A stretch of 64,000 bases of DNA. Source: CAJXNP01 sp050305935 (GTDB taxonomy: Bacteria > Bacteroidota > Bacteroidia > Cytophagales > Cyclobacteriaceae). Each line of letters starts with the position of its first letter. Position 1 is the first letter of the stretch. The DNA lies in contig JBNLGG010000009.1 of assembly GCA_050305935.1 (NCBI GenBank), positions 1-64,000 of the forward strand, written 5' to 3'. Made by a program: the position numbers and the translations under genes. A model generated the notes under the pieces. That model searched no databases. It was not told where the DNA came from and saw nothing but the letters and a program-made list of their open reading frames with translations. Shown in pieces: positions 32,476 to 42,082 of the stretch.

Positions 32476-35031
32476 TTAAAATTTAGAGGCAATTGCCACT
32501 GTTTCTTTGAAAATCTTTTGCACGCCGTCAGGAAAAGTAAGCTCCATAAAAACAATATAGTTACCAAAGGAAGTTTTAACACCATTTTCATTGTCGCCCT
32601 CCCAAATCACAAAGCCCTCGTCAGGAATATTTTGTTGGTTCATCAACGTTTTGACAAGTCGTCCCGAAAGATCAAAAACATATATGGATGCCAGGGCTCC
32701 TGGCCGATCCATTTGATATCGTATGGTGGTAAAATCACGATAACCGTCATTATCTGGCACAAACACCTTTGGCTCAATTAGCATTTGGTCAAACGATTTG
32801 GCATGAATACTATGAGAATTCCCCAGGGTTGGGGTTCCGCCATTTGTGACAGAAGAAGCAGATTGCCAGCTATCATGTGAGCTACTTCCAAAAGAATATT
32901 CAATCCTTTCTAAGGAAATGCCCGATGACTCTTTGATGAAAGGATGGTGTAGTTGGTCTTGGTAGACCGTCCAATCAATGGTCTGTCCGAGATTGTTCTT
33001 TAATCGAATTTCTCCTCCATCATTTGGCAGGGGGAATAAGTTGGTCTCAAGGATTCTATCCTCTTCTGATCCGGGAAACTGACCAATCAGCACATTCTTA
33101 TTTTCAGTTATCACGAATATTCCTTTTGGAGGGATCAATACGTGTTCGTCAGAAATTAGCGCCGAAGTTTCGTCCTCATCATTTTCCACCCTGACTAATT
33201 GCCAATCAAAAAGATCAATATGTTTTTCCGACCGGTTAAATATCTCAATGTATTCCACTCCTCCCGGAACGGGGTCGTACATAATTTCATTAAATACAAT
33301 GTCAAGGGAATCGGCTGCCTGGGGTAGAACAAACGATTTCTCATGCTTTCCCGAAACATTACCTGCGCAATCTTTCAAGCCTGAGTATTTAAGAAGGTAT
33401 TTGCTATTCGGGTTTAGAGAATCTGATAGTTCGACTACGACTGATTTTGCGAGATGGTTTTGGAAATGAAGACTAGCGATTTGAAGGTATGGGTCCAGAG
33501 AAAGCTTTGCAGCATCGATGCTTTTGCTTACTATCCGTTCGCTCATTTTTAGCTCAACGCTATATTGTTCTGTTGGGAAAGCGCTAACGATAATTGGATT
33601 TGTGATATCAGGGTTTGTTGATTTAACCGAATTAGGATTTCCCGGAGTGCCACCTTTGATGTCAATGGAAGCTTTCCAGTTTTCTTTTCCTCCGCAGGGG
33701 TTAGAAGGGTCTATCATTTCAAGAGAATATCCACCCTCGCCCTTCTCCGGATCATCATACCAGTTTTCCGAATAAATCAATTCAAAAACCAGATCGTGAT
33801 ATTTATTGACCAAGTGGACCGTATCCCCGCCATTGAGCAATGCCTTCCAATTGGATATGCCTACCACCCGTCCGAAATCGGCTAGACTTTCTTTTTTGGA
33901 GTTACTAGTTAAAATGACGAATTCGCCTGGTGAAATGGAAAACGGTGGTATTTCTAACGAATCGTTTCGAACCACAAGCTTCAAGTCCGTCAGTTCGAAT
34001 GTATCAGAAGTTGGATTAAGAAGCTCCAGGTATTCCGCATCTGGCAGCTCTAGGGTTGGACTTGGATCTGCCATAATTTCTGTAAAAATAAGCTCATTTA
34101 ATTGAGGTTGTGGGGGAGGGTAGTAGGTAAAGGATAGCGTAGTATCCAGGGAATTTTGCGCCGCGTCTTTTACCCCAGACAGCATCAAATGGCATTCCCT
34201 GTTTTCAGGGAATTTGTTTTCAAATGTGATGGATATGCTGGAGTCGTTCACGTTTTCAGCATTCGCAGGTATTTGATAATTACAGTTTTCCAGAAAATTT
34301 GAAAGTGAATAATTTACTCGTTCTGAAAAATTAATAGCAAGTGTCCTTTCATCTGCTACTTCAAAACCAAGCACCTTGGGGACAATCAAATCTGTATTAG
34401 ATTCTCCGGTTACCTGAATATTGTCAAAGAGAAACTTCTCAGCCCGCGTGGATGTATATTTGCATCTGATGATAAAAAAATCACTGGTGACAAAGTCATT
34501 GTCAACAACTTCTCCTTCTTTAACGAAGGTGCCTGTTTTACCAATGTCTGAAAACAATTCCCATAGGCCCGCGTCGCTTCTGGTGACTTTCATTGTCATT
34601 TCAACAGACGACAAGTCGACACGATCATCGGCACCATCGATTATTTTTTCAATCGATCCATTAGTGCTCTTGTAAAGGCTCGCTTCATCCTGGGTATTCC
34701 CAATTCGAACAAAATATCCGCTTACATTACTTTGGCTAAGACTGTCTGCCACCAAATACAGATCTACATAATTACTGGAGGATGGATTGAACAAGAGTTC
34801 CAGGTCGATTTCCCAGGTGGCATTGTTGATGATACTGGATTCTCTGAAAATGGCCTTTGAACTGCTGACAGGTTCAGCGGCAAGTTGAAGTTTATGTGCT
34901 CCATTTATGGTAAAAGAGGCTGTGTCACCACGCCAATTCTTGAGCTCGGGCCCGGAAAAGTCGTCTTCCCATTGACAAAACCCGTATTGTAAAGTCAACA
35001 GGCTGAGTATTAGCAAAAAACTTAGTCGCAA
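32476..35031 (-). CDS. Secreted multi-domain protein with lamin-tail domains
   Basis: 851 residues, TTG start, signal peptide ending near FCQ (residue 20). The N-terminal part (about 20-210) looks like a concanavalin-type beta sandwich; a bacterial Ig-like region follows, then two lamin-tail (LTD) domains (around 310-440 and 570-690; motifs such as EIMADPSPTLELPDAEYLEL and NEIMYDPVPGGVEYIEIFNR). The end (about 760-851) is a FlgD-like Ig fold typical of proteins exported by Bacteroidota, without a classical C-terminal sorting motif that I can confirm. Probably a cell-surface adhesion or structural protein. It stands alone on the minus strand. Confidence 0.8.
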   Translation of the reverse strand: MRLSFLLILSLLTLQYGFCQWEDDFSGPELKNWRGDTASFTINGAHKLQLAAEPVSSSKAIFRESSIINNATWEIDLELLFNPSSSNYVDLYLVADSLSQSNVSGYFVRIGNTQDEASLYKSTNGSIEKIIDGADDRVDLSSVEMTMKVTRSDAGLWELFSDIGKTGTFVKEGEVVDNDFVTSDFFIIRCKYTSTRAEKFLFDNIQVTGESNTDLIVPKVLGFEVADERTLAINFSERVNYSLSNFLENCNYQIPANAENVNDSSISITFENKFPENRECHLMLSGVKDAAQNSLDTTLSFTYYPPPQPQLNELIFTEIMADPSPTLELPDAEYLELLNPTSDTFELTDLKLVVRNDSLEIPPFSISPGEFVILTSNSKKESLADFGRVVGISNWKALLNGGDTVHLVNKYHDLVFELIYSENWYDDPEKGEGGYSLEMIDPSNPCGGKENWKASIDIKGGTPGNPNSVKSTNPDITNPIIVSAFPTEQYSVELKMSERIVSKSIDAAKLSLDPYLQIASLHFQNHLAKSVVVELSDSLNPNSKYLLKYSGLKDCAGNVSGKHEKSFVLPQAADSLDIVFNEIMYDPVPGGVEYIEIFNRSEKHIDLFDWQLVRVENDEDETSALISDEHVLIPPKGIFVITENKNVLIGQFPGSEEDRILETNLFPLPNDGGEIRLKNNLGQTIDWTVYQDQLHHPFIKESSGISLERIEYSFGSSSHDSWQSASSVTNGGTPTLGNSHSIHAKSFDQMLIEPKVFVPDNDGYRDFTTIRYQMDRPGALASIYVFDLSGRLVKTLMNQQNIPDEGFVIWEGDNENGVKTSFGNYIVFMELTFPDGVQKIFKETVAIASKF

Positions 35032-35078
35032 TGTGGTTGAAATTGATTAAAAAATAATGTTTACATAAATATATGTAT

Positions 35079-35086
35079 TAATTTTG
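35079..35086 (+). promoter_or_regulatory. -7 promoter element of asd
   Basis: TAATTTTG, then GCACC, 45 bp before the asd ATG. It matches TAnnTTTG; the -33 region is weak. Confidence 0.45.
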
Positions 35087-35130
35087 CACCCCGATAATAA
35101 ATACCTTAAAAGACTAAAAATTAAATAATT

Positions 35131-36147
35131 ATGAAACTGGCAATTGTAGGCGCGACTGGCCTGGTAGGCGGTGAGATGATGAAAGTCGTCGAGGAGCGTG
35201 GTTTTGAATTTGATGAATTATTCCTTGTTGCTTCTGAAAGATCAGCGGGCAAAAAGATGACTTTTAAGGGCAAGGAGTATACAGTAATCGGACTAGCTGA
35301 GGCCGTCGAGAAAAAGCCGGATATTGCCATTTTTTCAGCGGGTGGAGGCACCTCTCTTGAATGGGCGCCAAAATTTGAAGAGGCGGGTTCCATCGTGGTC
35401 GACAATTCTTCTGCGTGGAGGATGGATCCTACAAAAAAACTGATCGTACCAGAGATCAATGCCCATGAGTTACGCATTGACCATAGGATCATTGCAAACC
35501 CAAATTGCTCTACCATCCAAATGGTGGTTGCATTAGCACCATTGCATAAGAAATACAAAATAAAAAGGATAGTTGTTTCGACCTATCAATCAGTGACCGG
35601 TACAGGCAAAGCTGCCGTTGACCAATTGATGAATGAAAGGAATGGTGTGGAAGGCCCAAAAGTATATCCTCATACCATTGATATGAATGTTCTTCCTCAC
35701 ATAGATGTATTCCAGGACAATGGATATACCAAGGAGGAAATGAAGATGGTGAATGAGACGAAAAAAATCTTTTCGGATGACAGCATCAAGGTTACCGCTA
35801 CTACAGTCAGGCTGCCTGTTATGGGCGGACATTCAGAATCCGTCAACGTGGAGTTCGAAAACGAATTTGACCTAAGTGAAGTTCGGCAGCTACTGGAAAA
35901 TGCCGAGGGCGTGATCGTTCAGGATGATGTGAAAAACAATGTGTACCCAATGCCATTAAATGCTCATCGAAAAGACGAAGTATTTGTAGGCAGGATAAGA
36001 AGGGATGAATCGCAACCAAAAACCTTGAATATGTGGGTGGTGGCTGATAACCTGAGAAAAGGAGCTGCGACGAATGCAGTACAGATAGCAGAGTATCTGG
36101 TAAAACACCACCTTGTGCCTGTATTGAAGGAAGAAGTTAATAAGTAG
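35131..36147 (+). CDS. asd: Aspartate-semialdehyde dehydrogenase
   Basis: 338 residues. It reduces aspartyl phosphate to aspartate semialdehyde with NADPH, the branch point for lysine/peptidoglycan, threonine and methionine. The Rossmann start is IVGATGLVGGEMM, the catalytic Cys is Cys126 in NPNCSTIQ, and RLPVMGGHSE holds the conserved Arg and His. Length and motifs agree with bacterial Asd. It is monocistronic, followed by a terminator at 36172-36198. Confidence 0.96.
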   Translation: MKLAIVGATGLVGGEMMKVVEERGFEFDELFLVASERSAGKKMTFKGKEYTVIGLAEAVEKKPDIAIFSAGGGTSLEWAPKFEEAGSIVVDNSSAWRMDPTKKLIVPEINAHELRIDHRIIANPNCSTIQMVVALAPLHKKYKIKRIVVSTYQSVTGTGKAAVDQLMNERNGVEGPKVYPHTIDMNVLPHIDVFQDNGYTKEEMKMVNETKKIFSDDSIKVTATTVRLPVMGGHSESVNVEFENEFDLSEVRQLLENAEGVIVQDDVKNNVYPMPLNAHRKDEVFVGRIRRDESQPKTLNMWVVADNLRKGAATNAVQIAEYLVKHHLVPVLKEEVNK

Positions 36148-36171
36148 GGAAAAAGCAAAAAAATAATGTAG

Positions 36172-36198
36172 GGCCACTTTAGTGGCCTTTTCTATTTT
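36172..36198 (+). terminator. Terminator of asd
   Basis: Stem ggccac/gtggcc with loop ttta and T-rich tail. It overlaps the end of the convergent small membrane-protein gene. Confidence 0.85.
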
Positions 36199-36383
36199 AA
36201 ATAAGGCAATATCAGAAGGGTAATTAGAAGAAACAATGTGATCAAACCATAATATCTCAATACCGTTAACCGGTTTTTAAAATCTAAAAACCACAAGACC
36301 CACCAAGGCTTTATCAGTCCTGCAATGGTTGCCCCAAGGAAGACGACAAAAAGGATTTTTAATAAAAGGTTAATTACTTCCAT
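36192..36383 (-). CDS. Small two-helix membrane protein
   Basis: 63 residues with two hydrophobic helices (about 3-25 and 40-60) separated by a basic loop (KNRLTVLRYY). No family assignment. The coding frame fills the space between asd and the phosphodiesterase gene, and its composition is like that of Bacteroidota inner membrane proteins. It is divergent from the yfcE-type gene, with about 24 bp between the starts. Being short, it could still be a chance frame. Confidence 0.55.
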   Translation of the reverse strand: MEVINLLLKILFVVFLGATIAGLIKPWWVLWFLDFKNRLTVLRYYGLITLFLLITLLILPYLK

Positions 36384-36407
36384 TAAGACTTTACTTATCT
36401 TTTAACC

Positions 36408-36911
36408 ATGAAAATAGGCTTAATTTCGGATACACATGGGTATTTAGACGATAAAATTTTAGGACACCTGAGAGGTGTGGACGAGATATGGCATGCAGGC
36501 GACTTTGGGTCATTGGAGATAATTGACGAATTAAAGAAAATCAAGCCGCTTAGAGGGGTATTTGGAAACATCGATGGAAAGGAAATCAGGATCGAATACC
36601 CAGAGGATCTGATTTTTGAAGTGGAGGGTTGTAAAGTTTGGATGACCCATATAGGTGGCTATCCGCCCAAATATGTTCCCAGGGTGAGAAAAAGAATCCA
36701 GGAGGTATCCCCTCTCCTTTTCATCAGTGGGCATTCGCATTTCCTGAAAGTAATGCGTGACGAAAATTTTCCAAACCTTCTTCATGTAAATCCAGGGGCA
36801 ACAGGCCATCATGGTTTTCACAAAATCAGGACGATGGTGACAATGGAGTTGAAGGGCGGGAGAATTGTCTCTCTCAATGCTATTGAATTGGGGTTAAGGG
36901 GAAGGTTATAA
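36408..36911 (+). CDS. YfcE/MJ0936-type metallophosphoesterase
   Basis: 167 residues with the calcineurin-like metal motifs in order: SDTHG (7-11), HAGDFG (about 30), GNIDG (about 48) and GHSH (about 108), followed by NPGA. Relatives such as YfcE hydrolyse phosphodiesters in vitro; the natural substrate is unknown. Cytoplasmic, single domain, complete. It is on the plus strand between two minus-strand genes, so it is likely transcribed alone. Confidence 0.9.
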   Translation: MKIGLISDTHGYLDDKILGHLRGVDEIWHAGDFGSLEIIDELKKIKPLRGVFGNIDGKEIRIEYPEDLIFEVEGCKVWMTHIGGYPPKYVPRVRKRIQEVSPLLFISGHSHFLKVMRDENFPNLLHVNPGATGHHGFHKIRTMVTMELKGGRIVSLNAIELGLRGRL

Positions 36912-36965
36912 AAAAAGCCCTTCCCAGCTAGGAAAGAGCTTTCATATGGTTAATTTTTTTGAAGC

Positions 36966-37286
36966 TTATTCTTCCTCTTTTTTCTTTTTTGCAGGTGCCT
37001 TTTTAGCGGGAGCTGCTTTTTTCTCAGCCTTTGGCTCTGCTTCTTTCGGCGCCGCTTCCTCAGCTTTCTTTTCTTCTACAGGCTCAGCTACCACTTCTAC
37101 TTTGGCCACCGGTTTTTCTTCTTTTTTAGCAGGAGCTTTTTTAGTGTTTTCAAACTCTGCTTTGATTTCTTCCACGTCTACTTTTTTAATCACTGGCTTG
37201 GTGGTGGCAAGTTTTATCGACTGGATTCTTTTCTTTGCGACTACCCGGTTTCTTCTGGCTTTTCTTTTTAGACTTGTAGCTCCCAT
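36966..37286 (-). CDS. Lys/Ala/Glu-rich basic protein with conserved N-terminus
   Basis: 106 residues. The first ~45 are a basic segment (SLKRKARRNRVVAKKRIQSIK then KPVIKKVDVEEIKAEF) that I believe is conserved in Bacteroidota small proteins; the remainder is low-complexity, alternating KKAPAKK-type blocks with acidic ones, like a histone H1 tail. It has no signal peptide, membrane helix or Cys. A nucleic-acid- or ribosome-binding role would fit, but this is inference. The plus-strand Ala/Phe-rich frame on top of it is a shadow. Confidence 0.7.
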   Translation of the reverse strand: MGATSLKRKARRNRVVAKKRIQSIKLATTKPVIKKVDVEEIKAEFENTKKAPAKKEEKPVAKVEVVAEPVEEKKAEEAAPKEAEPKAEKKAAPAKKAPAKKKKEEE

Positions 37287-37388
37287 TATCTTTGATTTTT
37301 CAAACGAGCGGCAAAGTTAAACTTTTTAATTTGATATCGAAATAATGAATCGAATAAAATTAAAATATTACTTTTGAGGTTATTAACC

Positions 37389-38093
37389 ATGGAGATGATT
37401 ACGCGCATAATTTTACTGGTAGTGACGTTTGGATTGGCAGTGGTGGGCACTTCCTCCGCACAAGTGGCGATTGGCCTAAAGGGTGGTTCTAATTTCTCCA
37501 CCATGGATATTTACAAAAGGCCGGACTATTTAACACTGGACGTAAAGCAAATCCCGGGTTTTCAGTATGGTGCCGTCTTCAGGTATGTAAGTGAAAAACA
37601 TGCAGGCATGCAGGTTGAGGTGTTGTACACGCAAAAAGGCTGGAAGCATGTTTCCCTAAACGAAAATGTCGATACGCTTTACCAAAGAACCATTGACTAT
37701 TTGGAAATACCCGTCATGACACATTTTATTATTGGGAGCAAGAAGATCAGGATATTGCTGGAGGGAGGCTTTTATGGGGCTTATGCTTTATCTTCAAAAT
37801 ATAACACCGAGAGTGCCACGGGTGAAACGACCAATGGTGACTACTCATTTCAGGACGGAGTTGACAACCGATGGGATTACGGCCTGATCGGAAGTGCAGG
37901 CTTTCAGTTCTCTTTTCCACTGGGGGCGGTAGAGGCAAAGGCGTTTTATAGTTTTGGCTATGGCAATATTTTTCTCGACCGAAGCCAGGCAGTGGAGATT
38001 TCTCAAAACCGTGTCTATGGTATAAATATTAGTTACCTGTATTTCTTTGGAGGTAAGAAAAAAGAATCTAATCAAGAAACAGGTCAGCAATAA
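37389..38093 (+). CDS. PorT-family outer membrane beta-barrel protein
   Basis: 234 residues from the ATG at 37389 (the TTG at 37374 is less likely). Signal peptide (to about residue 25, ending in SSAQ), then an eight-stranded-type outer membrane barrel: alternating hydrophobic strands such as VAIGLKGGSNFS, YGAVFRYVSEKHAGMQVEVLY and YGINISYLYFF. It belongs to the broad PorT/OmpX-like group ('outer membrane beta-barrel protein'). Its 3' end overlaps the convergent hemW gene by 26 bp, so the two mRNAs are complementary there. Confidence 0.82.
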   Translation: MEMITRIILLVVTFGLAVVGTSSAQVAIGLKGGSNFSTMDIYKRPDYLTLDVKQIPGFQYGAVFRYVSEKHAGMQVEVLYTQKGWKHVSLNENVDTLYQRTIDYLEIPVMTHFIIGSKKIRILLEGGFYGAYALSSKYNTESATGETTNGDYSFQDGVDNRWDYGLIGSAGFQFSFPLGAVEAKAFYSFGYGNIFLDRSQAVEISQNRVYGINISYLYFFGGKKKESNQETGQQ

Positions 38094-39195
38094 TTTCGTC
38101 AGCCAGTAGGAGACCTTTTTTTGTTAGGATTATTTTATTAGGGGAAACCACCATCAGTTCACTTTCTTGGTAGAACTGTATTTTATGGCGATTTTCATTG
38201 ACCACATCATAATGATAGGTGGATTTTAGGGTATCTAGATCGCAGCCCCATTTGGTACGAAGCCCTGTCATGATGAGTTCGTTTGCCTGGGTTTTACGAT
38301 CAAGCACCTCTCGTTCAAAAGGGACGATGTTCTCCTGCAACGCCTGGATGTATTTCGCATTGTTCGGCACATTAGACTGCCGTGTCTGCCGGTCGAATGA
38401 ATGTGCTGAAGGACCCAAACCCAAATAAGGAATGCCTTGCCAGTAACTGGTATTGTGTTTTGAATACCATCCGTCCCGGGCAAAATTAGATACCTCATAT
38501 TGTTCATATTCGAGTTTACCAAGCTCTTCGCTCACCATGGCAAACTGCTCGGCTGCATAATGTTCATCAACTTCCTTAAGTTTTCCGTGTGTAAACCAAT
38601 TGCCAAAAACCGTTTTGGGTTCTATGGTCAGGTTGTAGGCCGAAATGTGATTAGGTAAAAGAGTTGAAAGATGCGACAGGTCCTTTTTTAGAGATTGGTG
38701 ATTGTCCTCGACAATACTAAAAATCAAGTCAATATTTATATTTTCAAACCCGACGATTCTGGCATTTTCTATTGAACGAATCGCTTCGTCTGCATCATGC
38801 ACCCGGTTTAAAAATTTCAGGATTTGGGGTTGGAAAGATTGGATGCCAATACTCAGCCGGTTGATGCCAATTGATTTTAGCTCTTTTAGCTTCTTATCAG
38901 ACAAATCATCTGGGTTGGCTTCAAGTGTAATCTCTTCAAGTCCTGCAAGGCCGAAGGTAGAACCAATTTCCGATATGATTTGTTCCAACGATTCTGTGGG
39001 GAGTATGCTGGGCGTACCGCCTCCGAAATAAAGGGTGTGGATGGTCTCGCCTTTTAAATAGTTTTGTTGAAGATGGATTTCCTTGACCAGCACTCCAATA
39101 AAATCATCGAAATGCTTGGAAGAAGTACTAAAATGAAAATCACAATAGTGGCAAGCCTGTCGGCAAAAGGGAATATGTACATAAATTCCAGCCAA
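38068..39195 (-). CDS. hemW: HemW-type radical SAM protein
   Basis: 375 residues, TTG start, complete. The radical SAM cluster motif is Cys11-x3-Cys15-x2-Cys18 (CRQACHYC) after YVHIPF, with YFGGGTPSILP, ISIGIQSFQ-like and FGLAGLEEITLEANPDDL segments following. HemW was long misnamed oxygen-independent coproporphyrinogen oxidase (HemN); it is now known as a heme chaperone. The C-terminal HemN-like region ends with LLADEIIADLF. It has one Cys fewer than HemN at the third cluster position, as is typical for HemW. Confidence 0.9.
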   Translation of the reverse strand: MAGIYVHIPFCRQACHYCDFHFSTSSKHFDDFIGVLVKEIHLQQNYLKGETIHTLYFGGGTPSILPTESLEQIISEIGSTFGLAGLEEITLEANPDDLSDKKLKELKSIGINRLSIGIQSFQPQILKFLNRVHDADEAIRSIENARIVGFENINIDLIFSIVEDNHQSLKKDLSHLSTLLPNHISAYNLTIEPKTVFGNWFTHGKLKEVDEHYAAEQFAMVSEELGKLEYEQYEVSNFARDGWYSKHNTSYWQGIPYLGLGPSAHSFDRQTRQSNVPNNAKYIQALQENIVPFEREVLDRKTQANELIMTGLRTKWGCDLDTLKSTYHYDVVNENRHKIQFYQESELMVVSPNKIILTKKGLLLADEIIADLFLD

Positions 39196-39214
39196 ATTGA
39201 GTAATTTTAAACCG

Positions 39215-40930
39215 ATGGCAAAACTCCTAAAAATAATTTTTACTTCCTTATTATTTTTTCAAATCAGCCATTGCCTCATTGCGCAAAAGTCATTTGAATT
39301 GGAATTTTACATCGAAAGCGCTGGTGGCAAAATCAGAGTAGAAGATGGTGAGGAAACGGATAGCATTTACCTCGAGAAAGCCATATCCACTATGTTGAAC
39401 CAGCTATACTACGAAGGTTATTTATCTGCCAGTGTCCATGCGTTTGAAAGCAATTCCTCCCATTTGCGATGCCACATCATGACCGGGGAATTGTTTCAGC
39501 TTTCTAAACTATCCCCAGGCAATATTGAGCCATTGTTTTTGGAAAGCCTCGGGATAGATTTTGACTCAAAACTAGTTAGGTTGACAGATCTGGAGGATAT
39601 TTTTAAGCAGGTATTGGACTACTCGGAAAACCACGGCTATCCTTTTGCAATAGTGAAGCTTGATTCCATCGAAATAGATGGTCATCAAATTTCAGCGAGC
39701 TTAGATCTTTTCCGGGGGCCGAAGATTGTTTACAATGAGATAAAAATTGCTGGCTTTGACAAATTAAAATTGCAGTGGCTTGAGCATTACCTGGGTGTGA
39801 CACCTGGTGAGCTATACTCCGAAAAACAGGTAAAAAGCATCCCTGATAAATTAAGAGAATTATCATTTTTACAATTAAACAAAGAATCAGAGGTAAAATT
39901 TACGTCTACCAGTGCAACGATTGAATTATCATTATCAGAAAAAAAGGTAAACAATATTGATGGGGTCATTGGCTTTTTGCCGAATCAGCGCGGGAATTCA
40001 AAGTTGCTTTTGACCGGAAGCTTTAACCTCCACTTGTTTAATTTGTTTTCGACAGCAAAACAGCTTCATATTGACTGGCAGAAAGTCAATGTAAATTCCC
40101 AGACGCTGAACACCTCAATCTACTATCCACTTGTCCTTAAGATGCCCTTGGGATTTTCATTTGAATTTAATCTCCTGAAGGAGGATACGATTTACCTTAA
40201 CCGGAACGCTCACCTTAATATCGATTTTAACCTCAAGCCACGGCAAAAGATATTTTTCTCCACGGTATTTGAAAACTCATCGATTCTAGGTCGATATACC
40301 ACCACCGCCGAAAGCTTAACGACTTTTAATGACTATAAAATCAATTATTACGGCTTAGTATATAGGATAAATGCATTAAACGATGGTTTGCTTCCTACAT
40401 CTGGTTCATTGATCCGGTTTGATGCATTTACCGGGTCAAAAAAATTTTCGATTTCTGATGAAAATGCTACTTCGGAGGAGGAGGTAAAATCAACCCAGTT
40501 TAAACTTGGAGGCATGTTTGAGCATTACTTTAAGGTATCCGGCAATTATGTCGTAAAATTCAAGATCCGGTCGGGAAATATTTTAGGCGACCATATTTTC
40601 ACGAATGATTTGTTTAGGATCGGCGGTTTACGAACCATCAGAGGGTTTAACGAAAACTTCTTTTATGTGTCTGACTTTGCATATTCTAATCTGGAACTTA
40701 GGATTGCGCAAAGTCCTGCCACCTATTTTTTTGCCTTTTATGATCAGGGTCTTGTAAATAACAAACTGGATGGCTTAGGGATCGACTATCCGGTCGGAAC
40801 TGGATTTGGGTTAAACTTAGGCACCAGGTCCGGGCTATTTAACCTGGTAATTGGAGTTGGAAAATCAAGGTCACAAATATTTTCTTTAAATTCGGCCAAA
40901 ATCCATTTTGGGTATTTAGGAAGGTTTTAA
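39215..40930 (+). CDS. BamA/TamA-like outer membrane protein
   Basis: 571 residues from the ATG at 39215 (a TTG at 39197 is an alternative). A signal peptide ends near CLIAQ, two or more POTRA-like domains follow (about 30-250), then a C-terminal beta barrel of the Omp85 group with the conserved FRIGGLRTIRGF (the L6 loop) and DQG segments. Omp85 proteins insert or export proteins at the outer membrane. This one lacks the Bam surroundings and is shorter than BamA, so a specialised role is likely. It is followed 6 bp after its stop by the DUF4271 gene. Confidence 0.85.
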   Translation: MAKLLKIIFTSLLFFQISHCLIAQKSFELEFYIESAGGKIRVEDGEETDSIYLEKAISTMLNQLYYEGYLSASVHAFESNSSHLRCHIMTGELFQLSKLSPGNIEPLFLESLGIDFDSKLVRLTDLEDIFKQVLDYSENHGYPFAIVKLDSIEIDGHQISASLDLFRGPKIVYNEIKIAGFDKLKLQWLEHYLGVTPGELYSEKQVKSIPDKLRELSFLQLNKESEVKFTSTSATIELSLSEKKVNNIDGVIGFLPNQRGNSKLLLTGSFNLHLFNLFSTAKQLHIDWQKVNVNSQTLNTSIYYPLVLKMPLGFSFEFNLLKEDTIYLNRNAHLNIDFNLKPRQKIFFSTVFENSSILGRYTTTAESLTTFNDYKINYYGLVYRINALNDGLLPTSGSLIRFDAFTGSKKFSISDENATSEEEVKSTQFKLGGMFEHYFKVSGNYVVKFKIRSGNILGDHIFTNDLFRIGGLRTIRGFNENFFYVSDFAYSNLELRIAQSPATYFFAFYDQGLVNNKLDGLGIDYPVGTGFGLNLGTRSGLFNLVIGVGKSRSQIFSLNSAKIHFGYLGRF

Positions 40931-40936
40931 TTGTTC

Positions 40937-42049
40937 ATGAACATAAAAGGAGTACTTCTTGGAATTTACTTTACTCTTTTGGCGGGATTTGCCCATTCCG
41001 CTGATTTTATTGAGGTAGCTGATTTAACCGCAGACTGTTATTTCAACAAAGAGGGGAAGTCCTTGCCTTATATAAAAAACAATGGAATCAATCCCGATGC
41101 CATTCATTTTTATCTGGACCTGAAAAGATATCAGGGGAACTATTTAGAGATAAAACATTCATTTCCTTTTGCCCTTTTCATAGAAGGCGAACTAAAAGAG
41201 TTCACAAAGGACAAAACTGATGTACGTTGGAAAATTGACAGCTTGTCTCAGAGCCTGCATAAGGGAAGGGTGCTGATCACTATTTTTTCTTCGCAAAAAA
41301 GTTATGATAACCTCAGGGTCTCGATTGTAAAGGACAGGATAGTGGGAATTAAAGCGAATGATTTCTACAGCATCGAAAAGAAAAATGGAATTGAGAGAAA
41401 TGTGTTTTTGGTTATTGTGTTGTTACTCACTGTATTCCTGTCAATCCTCATCAACACAAACCAAAAAGCATTTGCTGATTTTTATTCCATTGATCTTTTA
41501 TTGGTTGGGAGAATAAAAGATGAAAGCATTTTTAAATCAAAATTGTTCTCCCAGGAAAACCTGCTTATTTATCTTTTTCATTCGGCACTGCTTTCATTTT
41601 TGTTATTGGTTTTGATACATTTTTCAAATGGGATAATCGACCGTGATTTGCTCTTACTTAATTCGAAGTTTTTTAGCTGGTTCCTTAATTCATTTTTGAT
41701 ACTTGGGTTTTTCATTGCAAAATATCTGTTTGTCAGATACCTGGGAATCCTCTTTGATTTGGGGCAGGCCGCCAACTACTACTTTTATGAATTCATGAGA
41801 ATCTCCATGTTCTTTTTCCTCTTGATATTTATACTAATTTCACTATGCATAATCTCATTCCCTTCGCTGGCTGATGGACTAATAAATGTATGTATTTATG
41901 CCATCATTATTTTCCTCGTATTTCGGTTTATTATTTTGTTTAACAGGATTGGAAGTATGGCCTCCTTTAAAAAATTTCATTTATTTTCTTACCTTTGCAC
42001 CACTGAATCAATACCCATTATCATAGGGATAAAATATTTGATTTTTTAA
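40937..42049 (+). CDS. DUF4271-domain membrane protein
   Basis: 370 residues from the ATG at 40937. A signal peptide (about 1-20) and a soluble region (about 25-150) are followed by a membrane part with several helices (between about 155 and 360), including the tract FIAKYLFVRYLGILFD. This matches DUF4271, a Bacteroidota-only family of unknown function that commonly sits next to hemD. Here it ends 33 bp before hemD on the same strand, so they are likely co-transcribed. Confidence 0.85.
   Translation: MNIKGVLLGIYFTLLAGFAHSADFIEVADLTADCYFNKEGKSLPYIKNNGINPDAIHFYLDLKRYQGNYLEIKHSFPFALFIEGELKEFTKDKTDVRWKIDSLSQSLHKGRVLITIFSSQKSYDNLRVSIVKDRIVGIKANDFYSIEKKNGIERNVFLVIVLLLTVFLSILINTNQKAFADFYSIDLLLVGRIKDESIFKSKLFSQENLLIYLFHSALLSFLLLVLIHFSNGIIDRDLLLLNSKFFSWFLNSFLILGFFIAKYLFVRYLGILFDLGQAANYYFYEFMRISMFFFLLIFILISLCIISFPSLADGLINVCIYAIIIFLVFRFIILFNRIGSMASFKKFHLFSYLCTTESIPIIIGIKYLIF
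41990..41997 (+). promoter_or_regulatory. Possible internal -7 element ahead of hemD
   Basis: TACCTTTG, then GCACC, lies inside the end of the DUF4271 gene, 86 bp before the hemD start. It matches TAnnTTTG but no good -33 was found. Confidence 0.3.
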
Positions 42050-42082
42050 CAATTTCGCATAATAGATAGAACGAATTAAAGC

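Noticed and set aside
36946..37320. Plus-strand Phe/Ala/Ser-rich frame of 124 residues
   Set aside because: It is the reverse complement of the Lys/Ala-rich gene; its repeats come from that gene's codons.
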